In this document: piece by piece, positions 1 to 11,004 of the stretch | How the letters are laid out: every line of letters starts with the position of its first letter | Numbering within the stretch: position 1 is the first letter of the stretch | Origin: Hydra vulgaris | Taxonomy: Eukaryota > Cnidaria > Hydrozoa > Anthoathecata > Hydridae | NCBI RefSeq assembly: GCF_038396675.1 | Contig: NC_088920.1 | Location: 72,766,001 to 72,830,000, forward strand | Direction of reading: 5' to 3' | DNA: 64,000 bases | Position numbers and translations under genes: made by a program | Notes under the pieces: generated by a model | The model's database searches: none | Seen by the model: the letters and a program-made list of their open reading frames with translations, nothing else | Told to the model about the DNA's origin: nothing

Positions 1-363
1 ACGCTTCTTTCTCACTGACTTTAAGCAGACTTCAAAAAAAGTGGCACATAATTTTTTGCACAAAAATCGGTTCCGTAAAACGGCGATTTCCGCGTACCTA
101 ACCTAGTTGGCCTTATTTGTAAAGTCTAAAATATTTGTACCAATTTTTCTTAATATAAACATAAACATAAGTCATTGAGTTTCTAAAAAATAATGAGCAT
201 TTTAACAGTGTTTTAAAGTAATTATGCAATATGCCAGACCCCTGAATCAGTGGACTAAAATGATGAAATGAACTTTATATTTTACTAAGTCCATTGGTTT
301 ATTATACTATAATATATTATGAACTTATGAACTATATATGAGATATTAATATATTGCATTCTA

Positions 364-735
364 ACCCAGTAGACACGCCGACGCCTATATGACGTCGAAA
401 AGATATCTTTTTAAGACGTTCAGGACCGGTTCTAAATGGCAACGCCAGATGACGTCTTTATAGGACTTAATAAGGACGTCTTTTTAAGACGTAAATAAGA
501 CGTCTTTTTGCGACTTTATTAAGACGTTTAGAACTGGTTCTAAATGGTAACGCCAAATGACATCTTTTTAAGACGCAATTAGGACGTTTTTTTAGTACGG
601 AATAAAGACGTGTTTTTCAGACGTCTAAAAGTCGTGAATTTAGGACGTTCAGAATTAGTGCTAAATGGAAACGCCAAATGACGTTTTTAAATAACCTAGT
701 TTAGCCGTCCTCATTTCGACGTCTAAAATACGTGT
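364..735. repeat. GACGT-rich interspersed repeat module
   Basis: Starts near 'acccagtagacacgcc' and holds many spaced copies of GACGTC/AAGACGT separated by A/T-rich runs, with the phrase 'ggttctaaatgg' recurring at about 430, 535 and 660. Related motifs with a 'cccag' start occur near 10225-10420 and 45715-45800. Non-coding; looks like a short non-autonomous element, but its ends were not resolved. Confidence 0.5.
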
Positions 736-739
736 TTTT

Positions 740-2020
740 ACATAATTTTATTCATAGGTAAGGTTAAAATTTATGCTTTTACAGAATTTTTTGTGAATAA
801 GTAAAAAATAAAAACTTGCTTAAACTTTTTAAGAATATAATAGTGCTAAGTTTTATGAGTAATAATTTTTTTCAAACTTCTTCATCCACTAGTTAATTTC
901 CAAGAACCGACTGTTCGAACACTTGACGTCATCCACCATCTTTTAGAACCAGGTGCGCGCTTTAGAATATTGCCAACAGCATTTTAATGTTCTTAATTGT
1001 TGTAGGAATTAGGTAAACAGTCTTAAACCTAAAAAAAATTGTAAAGATAAGTATGTAAAAATAAAGGGGGAAGGAATAAAGAGAACATTATTAATACACT
1101 TTATGACGTAATATATAAAAATATATATATATATACATATATAAATTATGTTAGTGTATTCAACAAACAGAGAGCTTAATGTTCTAAAAGAACAGAACAA
1201 TAATAAATTAGTAAAAACACTTATCTAATTTTTGATTACTTCAACACTGTGTTTCACCATCAGTCGGTTCATCAGGAAGAATGTCTAAACATAAAAAAAT
1301 TTTCAAATTATAGAAAAATTATTTCACAGGAAGTTAGGAATTGTTATAATCAATTATGTTATAACTGTAGTATTTTGCAACCAGGAAGTTGCATCAACTA
1401 CATTAGATAATTAAAAAATCATGAAAAGAATTCTTTAGAATTAGGATAAATTTGGACTGGTCATTTGTTTTTATAATTTTTTAAAAGGAACTCATGTCTG
1501 CATTTAGAAATTAATTCTGATTTTTTATTCAGTAAATTTTCTAGGAAAATTATGCTTACTTTGGAAGCATGCTCTTCTCAACTGCACTGCATGATGAGCC
1601 ACCAACAATATAATACCTTCTATTTCTAAATTCAAAAAATAACACTAGTATAAGTAATATGGGGCAATTTAGTGCCAGGTATATTGGGGATAGGATAATT
1701 CATTAGTGTTTTGATATTATGTATGTGTAAAGTGTGGAACGTGTATTTAATTACAGATCAAAATTTGTTATGTAACTTATGATAGTAATTTACCCTTTTA
1801 AAGAAAACTAAACAGTCAACTATAATAAAAAATATACCACTTTTTTTGCAACATTTATATTAAAAAGTGATTGATAACAATCAAGAAACTCAACGATAGA
1901 ATCACACTAGTAAAGATCAAAACTATTTTCCACTTTAAACGTTTTTTATATTTCATCATTCTTTAATTAAGCAAGTAGTTAAATGAGCCTATATATTAGT
2001 TTATAAAAAAATAAAAATAT
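740..2020. other. AT-rich DNA, nothing recognised
   Basis: No open frame with domain-like composition, no clear repeat beyond short A/T runs and a (TA) stretch near 1110-1145. Confidence 0.5.
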
Positions 2021-2022
2021 GC

Positions 2023-2024
<2 letters not shown>

Positions 2025-2088
<64 letters not shown>
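2025..2088. repeat. (TA)n microsatellite
   Basis: Uninterrupted TA dinucleotides, over 30 units. Confidence 0.95.
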
Positions 2089-2090
<2 letters not shown>

Positions 2091-2329
2091 TAGTTTAAAC
2101 TTTGTTTTTATTAAATTAGCGCTTGTCAAACCAAATGGATTAATAATTTATTTTGGTTGGTTTGGTTGTGGCTCCTCATTTTAGATGTTTTGTTCCCAGT
2201 GGAACAATTTTTAGACTCATTTTTATTAAGGCCTAATGAGTGTCACAAGAAACAAAATTTACTAATTTATTTGACTCAACAGTCTGTGAATAAATGAAAA
2301 AGAAGACAGTATACTTGCATACGATTTTA

Positions 2330-4075
2330 TTAAAGAAGAAGATTTGGAGTTTCAAAGCGAAAAGTTTGAGAGTCAATTTCCTTTATTTATTTTGATTATG
2401 GTAAGAGATGGATTCAAAGTAAACGAATCGATGCAAAGTTTATTAGTAAGAATTCAGCTTGGCTTGAAAATAATTTTAATACCACATTAATGAAGGAGAG
2501 TAAGAATAAACAACTTGGCAGACTTACATTACCATTTGAGGATTAGTCTTTAAAAACAAAAAAAAGAAAAGTTGCAACTTTGTCAGCTTCAAATTCTCGT
2601 GAGATGTTGTTTACTAGTGGCAGACACCAGCGGAAAGAAGGTAGAAGAAAAGATAAGATAGCAATAAAGTTGGCTGATAACAAAAGATGCTGAACTAGAT
2701 CATTCTGATATTACATCTGAAGAAGCGTTGACTCTTTTGTTAGATGATGAGATGAGCAAATCTCAATATCTGCGCTCAAGAAACCATGCGTAAAGCAAAA
2801 AAAGTAATTTATATCCACCATACAATGATGTACGTGAGGCAAAAGAGAGGTGTTTGCTTAGTCGTGAATCATGGACAGCAACAGATTACTCTGCAGGCAT
2901 CAATTTTCAAGCATTGGTAGATCATACTGTGCTGCGGCTGTTGATGGTATCAATTCGTGGTTGATGGTATCAATTCGTGTTGATGGTATCAATTGTTGAT
3001 GGTATCAATCGTGAACATGATGGTATCAATTCGTTTGTTTTTGATCGGCTAATTCTGCGCTCAAAGGTAGGTTTTGATGGTCAACTAGGTAAAACATTTA
3101 TACACAAGTTACTGACGAGCTGGAAAACAGAAGCTTTGTCTAAAAAGCAAGTTTGTTTCTTATCAGCTTTGTACCACTTGAATTGACAGGATTCTCTGGT
3201 CGAGTGGAGAAAATTGTTTTGAGAAATCCAAATCCGTCATCAACATTGTACTGCCGTATTGGGCGGTTTAGGTTTGTAAAGGAGACAACTGATGTAATGA
3301 ATGCAGAGCATCAATTTCTTGAAAATGCTATTGGAAACTTGACTATAACTGCTGTGCCTAAGTATGAATACTTAACTGTTCTTCACATATTTGATGTTAC
3401 TATGATAGATAGAAAAGTAGCCACTGCATTATCTATTTACAAATTAAAGTCAGTGCAGCTCAGTTTGTGGTTCAACACCAAGTCAAATGAACCAACTTAA
3501 AATCGTTTGCAGTTTGCCATTAACTCCAACCGGATTGAAGTATGGCTTGTCAACACTTTATGCATGGATTCGTAGTATGGAGTGTTTGTTAAAAGTCAGC
3601 TACAAAGCTGAAGTAAAGAAATGCGCATCAAGATTAGATGCAGACAAAAAAAAGTTAAAGCTAAAAAGAATTTAATTCAATTTAGGTTCAGAAATGAAGT
3701 TGGGCTGGTGATTCATATCTCTAGGTCTGGTGGTTCTGGATCAACAAATAATAAAGGCTTTTTCCCTGGTACTACATGCCACAGAGCTTGCACAAAATCT
3801 TGATACATGGGTGGCAGGTTGTTGATCAGATGGTGTCAAATCAGATAATGAGTCAAGAGGCCTTAGAAGCACGAAATAAAGACTTTAAAAAATTTTGTGA
3901 ATATTTTTCAAGGAAGTGTTCGCGTTTAAAGACAAACAAAGACCTTTTACGGCGTTTTATTTGCTCTTCCGATCCAGTAATCAGTGCTTTACGATCACCT
4001 AAGTACCCTAAAAAAGAAAATTTTCCAGATGGTGTTGTGCAACTCTTAAAAGAAAGCCATTCTTTTATTTTGTAA
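2330..4075 (+). mobile_element. RAG1/Transib-like transposase relic
   Basis: Translated pieces in shifting frames follow one protein order. N-terminal: a 'GRLTLPFEDxSLKTKKRK' block near 2515-2570 and 'SEEALTLLLDDEMSKSQY' near 2715-2770. Middle: NPNPSSTLYCRIGRFRFVKE (3228-3285) and TMIDRKVATAL (3398-3430). C-terminal: GLSTLYAWIRSMECLL (3545-3595), then HGWQVVD...EALEARNKDFKKF (3805-3893) and RKCSRLKTNKDLL. The E..E..NK....F..ARK/SRK pattern near the end resembles the C-terminal catalytic region of RAG1 and Transib transposases, whose last active-site acid lies in an 'E..NK' context. Several frameshifts and a tandem-repeat insertion (2940-3035) break it. The family name is a recollection, not a search result. 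Confidence 0.5.
2940..3035. repeat. Short tandem repeat of TTGATGGTATCAATTCG
   Basis: Five imperfect copies of about 17-20 bases lie head to tail inside the RAG1/Transib-like relic, between its 'LVDHTVLRL' block and the following domain. Confidence 0.85.
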
Positions 4076-4079
4076 TTTT

Positions 4080-4920
4080 GCCTGATCTATATTGTACGTA
4101 AGTATTTTGTATTTTTAAATATATAAGTCTACCACTTATTAAGTTTGTACTACTTGTAGCATACATTATCAAAGATTTTCGGTGATTGTGAATGCGTTGG
4201 TTCAATAATACCCCTACAAATTTGAAAAATTCTGTAGACGCTTGTAAAATCTGTTAATTAGAAAAATTAACTAAACTAGAATATAATTTTTTTTTACAGG
4301 AAACCAAGTTTACCTAGCAACGTGTAATAGCAAGTGTAATAACAATCGATAATAATATTAAACTAAAAAAAGTTTTGCTTTCCGCGAGCGAGGATCAAAG
4401 CGAGGATTTCATAATAAAACACGTGCTAAATTGTTTACATAACACAAATAAAACATATGCAACTAATAAAATTTTGCTGTTGCTTAGCAAAATTAGGTAT
4501 CCATAGCAACTAAATAAAAAATATATTTACTTTTTTTAAAAAGTTTGATCTTATATTGGTACTTATGTAAAATTTGGTGAACATAGCACTCGTAAAAATA
4601 TCTGAAACAAAAAAACTTGGTTTTCGCCACCAAAAATTAAGTATCCATAGCAACGAGTTAAAAAAATAACACCTTAATAAGAAGCGCAGACATCATATTA
4701 ATACTCATCCTAATCTGAGTCAATATAGCCCTAATATTAAATTAGTTATGAATTTTGTCTAGTAAAAGTGAATTCTGGCCCACTGTGCATTGTAGAAGAT
4801 TGGCACTGAACTAATAATGTTTTAAGTGAGCTACAAGATTTATTAAAATTTAAATCGTTGAGTGCTTCATTTTTTAAAGGAATGAATTGAGCATAATAAT
4901 CATAATTTTTCCTTTAATTG
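4080..4920. other. AT-rich DNA, no gene seen
   Basis: Only the phrase 'cc(a/t)agcaac' recurs (about 4312, 4502, 4643), possibly the remains of a short repeat family. Confidence 0.4.
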
Positions 4921-4921
4921 G

Positions 4922-4923
<2 letters not shown>

Positions 4924-5001
<78 letters not shown>

Positions 5002-5002
5002 A

Positions 5003-5094
<92 letters not shown>
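4924..5094. repeat. (TA)n followed by (GA)n microsatellite
   Basis: TA dinucleotides to about 5050 with small interruptions near 4990-5010, then about 20 GA units. Confidence 0.95.
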
Positions 5095-5099
<5 letters not shown>

Positions 5100-5190
5100 T
5101 GTGCTGGGGACCCGGTAATTCGGCGGCTTTACCGGGTACCCGGAATCGGCCATTTTGTTGATGTACCCGGCACCGAGTATTTTTTTTAAA
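5095..5190. repeat. GC-richer patch with ACCCGG/CCGGGT motifs
   Basis: Three to four copies of ACCCGG and its complement within 80 bases, unlike the flanking AT-rich DNA; a worn relative of 'CCGGGATACCCC' occurs near 55140-55165. Possibly the terminus of a transposon; unassigned. 5190-5900 beyond it shows nothing recognisable. Confidence 0.35.
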
Positions 5191-5899
5191 AATTTTAATA
5201 GACATAACCTTTAAGTGCTGCAACTAATAAATAACAAAATAACAATAATAATAAAACAAATTTTGCTTTAGTTTTTTTGCTTTAAATTGTATAAAAATAT
5301 TGTTACCCAGAAAAAATAGTATTTCAACCAACTAACTCTTGATAGTTTCAAAAGTCGATAATTCTTATGTACTATATTTAGACGTGTCTCACTTAAATTA
5401 CGTTTTCGAATATATTTTTGCTATATTATATTGCAAAACGTTTATAGCAGATAAAATTGCAAAAAGGAAACTAATTTATACAGATATAAAAACCGTAAAG
5501 TAAAACGAAATAATATGGGAGTACAAAAGAAATAAAAAGAAAAAGAAAGAAATAAAAAATCAAATGCCTCTGTTTATTGCTTAGAACGCGAGAGATATGA
5601 TCGTTTACAATAAATAAACGTTTAAACCAACAACCTTTTAACCAACATAGACGATTTTCAACTGAATTTTTTTCCTCATAAAGTTTTGGAAGTCGGACGA
5701 GAAATCAATGGTTTTCGCAGGGCCAACGACAAACAATGACAACATACAACGACGATTATACAAATATGTATTGAGCATCAGTTAAACAGCACGAAATGCA
5801 ATTGGAATGCTTCCCGAGCAACAGACTACTGCAAGGACTACCACGAGAAGAGGAACATTGTCTTTGGTTGATTTATTCCCAATTAGTTAACGCTATATT

Positions 5900-7833
5900 T
5901 TGTTTTGCCTTTTGGTTTTTTTGGCAATAATAGAGCAGACTGTTCTTGTCAAAAAGGTTGTTCAAATTTTATAAAAAGGAGCCCTAAAATTAAGAAGCAC
6001 GAATTATCAAAAAGCCATAAAGAATTTGTGAGACAGTTATTTTTAACAGAGTTTTGCATATCTAATGACAAAACGGTTTTGACAGAGCTTGTAACCTCAG
6101 AGAGAAGACAGATAAAAATAAACAGTAGGGTTTTAAAGACTATCATAGAATGAGTATAGTTTGTAGGCAAATAAAGATTGGCTTTTCGTGAATGAAACGC
6201 CAATGCTTGATTTTCAGAGAATTTGGTGGTTGGGGTTCCTGTAATGAAGGTAATTTTCTCGAACTCATAAAGCTTCTTGCTAAATATAACAATGTATTGG
6301 AACAGCATGTCAGTCAAAGTAGCCGCAATGCCTCCTATCTCAGTTTTGGCATCCAGAATGATTTTATACAGTCTTTGGCTTCTGAAGTTAAGCAAAATTA
6401 TGTTCAGAAGTTAAGAATGCAAAGTATTTTGCAGTTATTATAGATTCCACCAGTCGAGTTGATAAATTTTCTATGTATTTGCGATATGTTACACCTGGTG
6501 GAGATTCCACTGAAAGGTTTGTTCAGTTCTTAGAGCTACTCACTGCAAAAAGTTCTTAGAGCTGCTCACTTGAAACCTTTTTTAATCTGCTAAAGTCTTC
6601 TTTAGATGAATTGGGTATCCCAGCTAAACTGTGCTATGATCAGTCATATGATGCTGCAAGCGCCATGTCTGGTGAAATTTCTAGTTTGCAGAAAAGAGTT
6701 AAAGATATTGCACTATATGCTTTGTTTACACATTACTGTGCTCGCAATTTAAATCTGGTGCTTGTTGATGCTGTAAACTTTAATGTACAATCAAAATTAT
6801 TTTTTGGCACTTTAGAAACCGTATACACATTTTTTACTAGCTGTTTGAAGAGTAACTGTTGATTCTATTTTATAGACTCTTCCAGCATTGGTAATAGATT
6901 TGAAGAGAATTGTTGCAGGGCAAATAAAAAGATGTACAGCCAAGCAACAGGCAGTAGCTAAGGGAGTTCTAGTATCTCTTCAGAAATTTGAACTTGTTGT
7001 TCTTCTAGTCTTTCGGACTAAGCTGTTAACACTCGCTTTTTATTTGTCTCAATAACTACAGAAGAGCATTATAAACATGGTTGTTGTGCCAGCTACGTCA
7101 AAATCTTTGAATCTCAACTTAACAATATTAGAGAAAACTATGATGCCAGTTAAAATAATCTCGAAAAAAAAGCCAATGACCTTGCTAAAGATGCAATATA
7201 GCAACAGCTTACTAGCAGAAAAGAGTCGGAAAAAAGAAACGACATTATAAAAAGCTTGAAATTGATGAGTGAAAAGTAGATGCCCGAAAGAATTTTGTGG
7301 TTAATACTTACCTGGTCTCACTAGACTCTGTAGCACAATAAAGCGTCGATTTCAATAGTTCGTGAAGATTGCTTCAAAGTTCAAATGTCTAGATCCAAAA
7401 TTATAATGATAAGGATAGTTTAGAACTTATCAAATTTCTGTCAAGACAACATCCGATTGAAATCACAACTCTGGATGATGTTGCTCAAGAATTTCTTTCA
7501 TTCAGAACTTTTTTTATAGAAATAGACACGGAAGAGTTGATCATTAATAATATATTAAAATTTATATTAACTAATGATCTCTGTGACATTTACCCAAATA
7601 TCACAACATTGTATAAAATATACAAAACGTTGCCTAATTCGAGTGCATCAGCAGAGAGATCCTTCAGCAGATTAAAACTCCTTAAATCATATTTACGGTC
7701 CACTATGAGCGAGGAAAGATTGTCGGCAATAGCATTACTGACAATTAAAAGAGACTTAGTGAATGACCTTGATTTTGAAGTTGTGTTAAATGGTTTTGCC
7801 CCGATGAAACCCTGGCGAATGAAGCTAAATTAA
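5900..7833 (+). mobile_element. Decayed hAT transposase (TTF/ZMYM-like type)
   Basis: Ordered pieces: HELSKSHKEF and ERRQIKINSRVLKTIIE (5905-6150); GNFLELIKLLAKYN with a following His-Val/Leu position (6245-6320); CYDQSYDAASAMSGE plus THYCARNLNLVLVDAV (6630-6775), matching the hAT 'GQ.YD.A..MsG...C.aH.LNLvl' catalytic block; and the C-terminal dimerisation region LYKIYKTLPNSSASAERSFS through RL...LTIKRDL (7600-7755). At least five stops or frameshifts separate them, so it is inactive. Termini not resolved. Confidence 0.85.
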
Positions 7834-7839
7834 GTTTCA

Positions 7840-8390
7840 CATATTATTGTTGTATTGTTCAGAATAATGTATTAAACCATTTTAATTAATATATTAATTA
7901 AAATAATTTAATATATTATTCTAATACGACGTAAAACCTTCAGTTTTTATGTGTAGAAACTTTTAAGAAAAACTTTTATTCTGACATTTCTAAACAAAAC
8001 TTTTTAATGTGAATAAAATAACTCTATAGCATATAAAATATAAGATTTTTAGTTTTTAATACAAAAAAATATGTATAGTTTAGAATTCTCCTGGTTGCTG
8101 GCCATCTTTTCTTTCTTTTTGTATCAAATTTAACTAAACACCAAACTTATTTAGTTATTTAAGAACAGAATTTTGATTCAAAGAAATAAGTAACTTCAAA
8201 ATTTACTTTTTGATTACTATTTTTTCATAAGAGATCTATCCCTCCTCCCTAAACATATTGGATCCTATTTTAAAAAATTTTAGTCTTCTTTCATAATCTA
8301 CCTTTTTTAAATAATCGAGCGAATTTTTAGCAATTTTGAACAAATATTTAAAAAAAAAATAATTTTCGGCCTAATTTAAAGTTATTCCAG
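7840..8390. other. AT-rich DNA, nothing recognised
   Basis: No coding or repeat structure stands out. Confidence 0.45.
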
Positions 8391-8725
8391 ATCACTATGC
8401 AATGGTATCATACAGTGTTGATAAACGGCGTAAATCTTCCCGCCTCCGTTTATCTTCCGCAGCAATCGGCAGCTGCCTCCCAAAAAATTCTTGGCCTAAA
8501 AATGTTCTTTCTCTTCCAGTGGCCGTCTTTCTATTGGTGGCCGTTACCAGAGTTTTTTTTTCAGGGGCAAAATGTTTTTGAGGCCGACGCCAACTGGAGT
8601 CAGAAGCCATTGGTGGCCACCTAAAAATGAAGTTTTGGAGTGAAAATCATTTAAAGGCCGCCTTAAATATGGATCTGCTTCCCAGCTGGCTGTGGCCTCC
8701 AAATAAGAGGCGAAGGGTAAAATAA
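8390..8725. repeat. GC-elevated patch with GGCCG/GGCCT motifs
   Basis: About 330 bases with clearly higher GC than its surroundings and recurrent GGCCG, GGCCT and GGTGGCC words. Both strands have short open frames that oppose one another and look like no known protein. Probably a fragment of an interspersed element; unassigned. Confidence 0.35.
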
Positions 8726-8929
8726 TAATCGCCACACGGGTAACACGCGGAAAAAACTACGCGTTTACCATCTGCGATTTTTCACTTTGATTAGGTTCGT
8801 TTATTAAATGTGTTGTCTATACTAAAAGTTTGTAAAACTGATAAAAAAAAATTTTTTCTGATTGAAAAGTGAAATAATATTTTTTTTTTTGAGATTAATA
8901 ACAATTTGTTAGCTTTGAACCCTTCGTTA

Positions 8930-9330
8930 AGTTTTGTAAGTTCTATGTTTGCGGCTGTAAAATGGTTACTGATTTAGCTAGAAGAATTGAAAATCGATTA
9001 GTGTCATCTGCAAAAATTATGCTATCTAACTTTGACGAGACTTTAGTAAGGTCGTTGACAAAAATTAGAAATAGAAGATGGCTCAAACAGATCCTTGAGG
9101 GACCCTATATATGATTATCAGCTGTGTCGAGTTGTTATAGTAATCTATAACAACACGTTGTCTATAATCTAGATAGATTGCAAGCCATTTTATAGTTTAA
9201 TTTTCATATTTTTCTATTTTTTTAATAGCATTGCGTGTTTTTCTGTGTCAAACGCCAGATCAAGATTCCTAATACAAATTTTTCATCATTGATGGAAGTT
9301 CTAGTGTTATTAATGGGATCTAGGATAGCA
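8930..9330 (-). mobile_element. LINE reverse transcriptase fragment
   Basis: Read on the minus strand it gives a worn 'IDLAFDT..HAMLLKKIEKY', then 'WLAIYLDYRQRVV', 'RVPQGSV' and 'FLQMT/FADDTN' blocks in shifting frames, the order of reverse-transcriptase domains around the catalytic F/YADD. Truncated at both sides and full of stops. 9330-10220 shows only AT-rich DNA. Confidence 0.7.
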
Positions 9331-10224
9331 TGTTCCTTAAAACTTTGAGATTGGTCTATAGTTGCTTAAAGCAGATGTACTTTTATATCGGTACGATTGT
9401 TTTTAGTTTGTTTGGGGCAATTTCAATGAACTGAAGATATTAAAAATAGGCCTTTTTACTGCAGAAAAAACATAAAGTACAATATTGCGACAAATGTCTT
9501 CAATACCCTAGGCCATAATCTTTTTAATTAATTTGATTGCTGTTTCTAGTTCGTCTAAGTTTAGATCACTATCTGGCAATGAACACTCAAAGTACTAATA
9601 ATAATTTTGAAATGATTTTATATTCTTTACAAACATATGTTTACATCTATTTAAAAAACAGAAACAAAGCTAATCTTAATATTTAGATCAGGTTCGTTTC
9701 TGTTTTTTAAATATTTGATGTATAATTTTTGCTTTTTTTTTTTATAAATATATTATTAATGCTTTTAACCCACGGATACTTTAAATATTTCTATTTCTTG
9801 AGTTGGTATATGTTTGTTACAATATTTGAGAAAGATATCAAGAAATATGTTAAAAGCGGAATTGGTGTGTCCAAGATTACTTTCTTGGTATACATTTATC
9901 TAATTTATTGTTAATAAAGATTCTTTAATTTTAAGCATAGAATGTTTATTGGTTTTTTGTTTCATGGTTTTGATTTTAGAAGTTGTTACTTATAACTGCA
10001 TCTTCATTAAAAGAAAATTGGAAAGTTATTCAAAATATCAATTTTAATTATTCCTGTTTTGTTAAAGGAGTTTGTTTGAATATTATCTATAGCACTAATG
10101 GAAGTTGACATAACACGAGTTGGTTTGTTAATCAATGGAAAAAACCGTGTCAAAAATACATTTTGTCAAAAAGATTTAAGTATTAGGTTGTTCATCGTAT
10201 TTTAAACTATGCTAATATTAGCAA

Positions 10225-10420
10225 TCCCAGTGTGCAAAAAACGTCTTTTAGATCATCTAAGATTACTCTAATTTGTATCTATCGTTGATACGTATATATT
10301 TTAGACGTATGTTAGACATCGAAAAGACGTTTGATTGTAGAGATGCTGTTTTTGCTCTAATTTAGATTCATACATAGACATTTTCAGTTATATTTAGATG
10401 AACATTTGAGACCCGGTTGT
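10225..10420. repeat. GACGT-related repeat module, second locus
   Basis: Begins at 'atcccagtgtgcaaaa' and carries AACGTCTTTTAGA, TTAGACGTATGTTAGACAT and AAAGACGTTTGAT motifs resembling the array at 364-735. 10430-10900 beyond it is unassigned. Confidence 0.4.
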
Positions 10421-11004
10421 TCGAACTGGTACATATTCGAATTTCCCGCCAACTTGAAGCAATTTTTATTCCCGGTGAATTTCCCTTAACAAACTCATGT
10501 AAATTTCCATTAGTTATTTGAACTTGCAACTATTCGAAATTTTGTTTATTCGAAGTGATCTTTTTCTTCCCTTGACAAACACCTCGTCAGTTATTTGAAG
10601 TTTGTTTTTGGCACAAGATACGATTGATGCATTGCACTTCAAAATATAACTTTATCGAACGTAATCAAAATGTAAGTGTATATATATTATATAGCTATGA
10701 GCATGTTGGTGTCACATCAATATGGGACGCTGCATCAACAAACACTGTAAGAATTTTTTTTAGAAAAATAGGCATATTGTAGGAAATACAGATCGCACAT
10801 GTAAATAGTGAAGCTGATCCTTTCAAATTCCTTAAAGAAAATATCAACTAGCTAAGATCATGTGAATTGCTAGGTAAAAAGTTAGCTGCTGACGATTAAG
10901 AGGTTACATTTATTTTTAAAATTATTAGTCTCAGCGAGACATGGTGTACTGATGAATATATCGAGATAAATACAAATTTTCAGCTACCAAATTACAAAGT
11001 TGTA

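Noticed and set aside
4900-5223. Open frames coding Tyr-Ile and Ser-Leu repeats
   Set aside because: They are translations of the (TA)n and (GA)n microsatellites; the same holds for frames at 50877-51148.
8395-8735. Three overlapping frames of 63-75 residues in the GC-richer patch
   Set aside because: They oppose one another, lack domain-like features and the patch looks like a repeat fragment.
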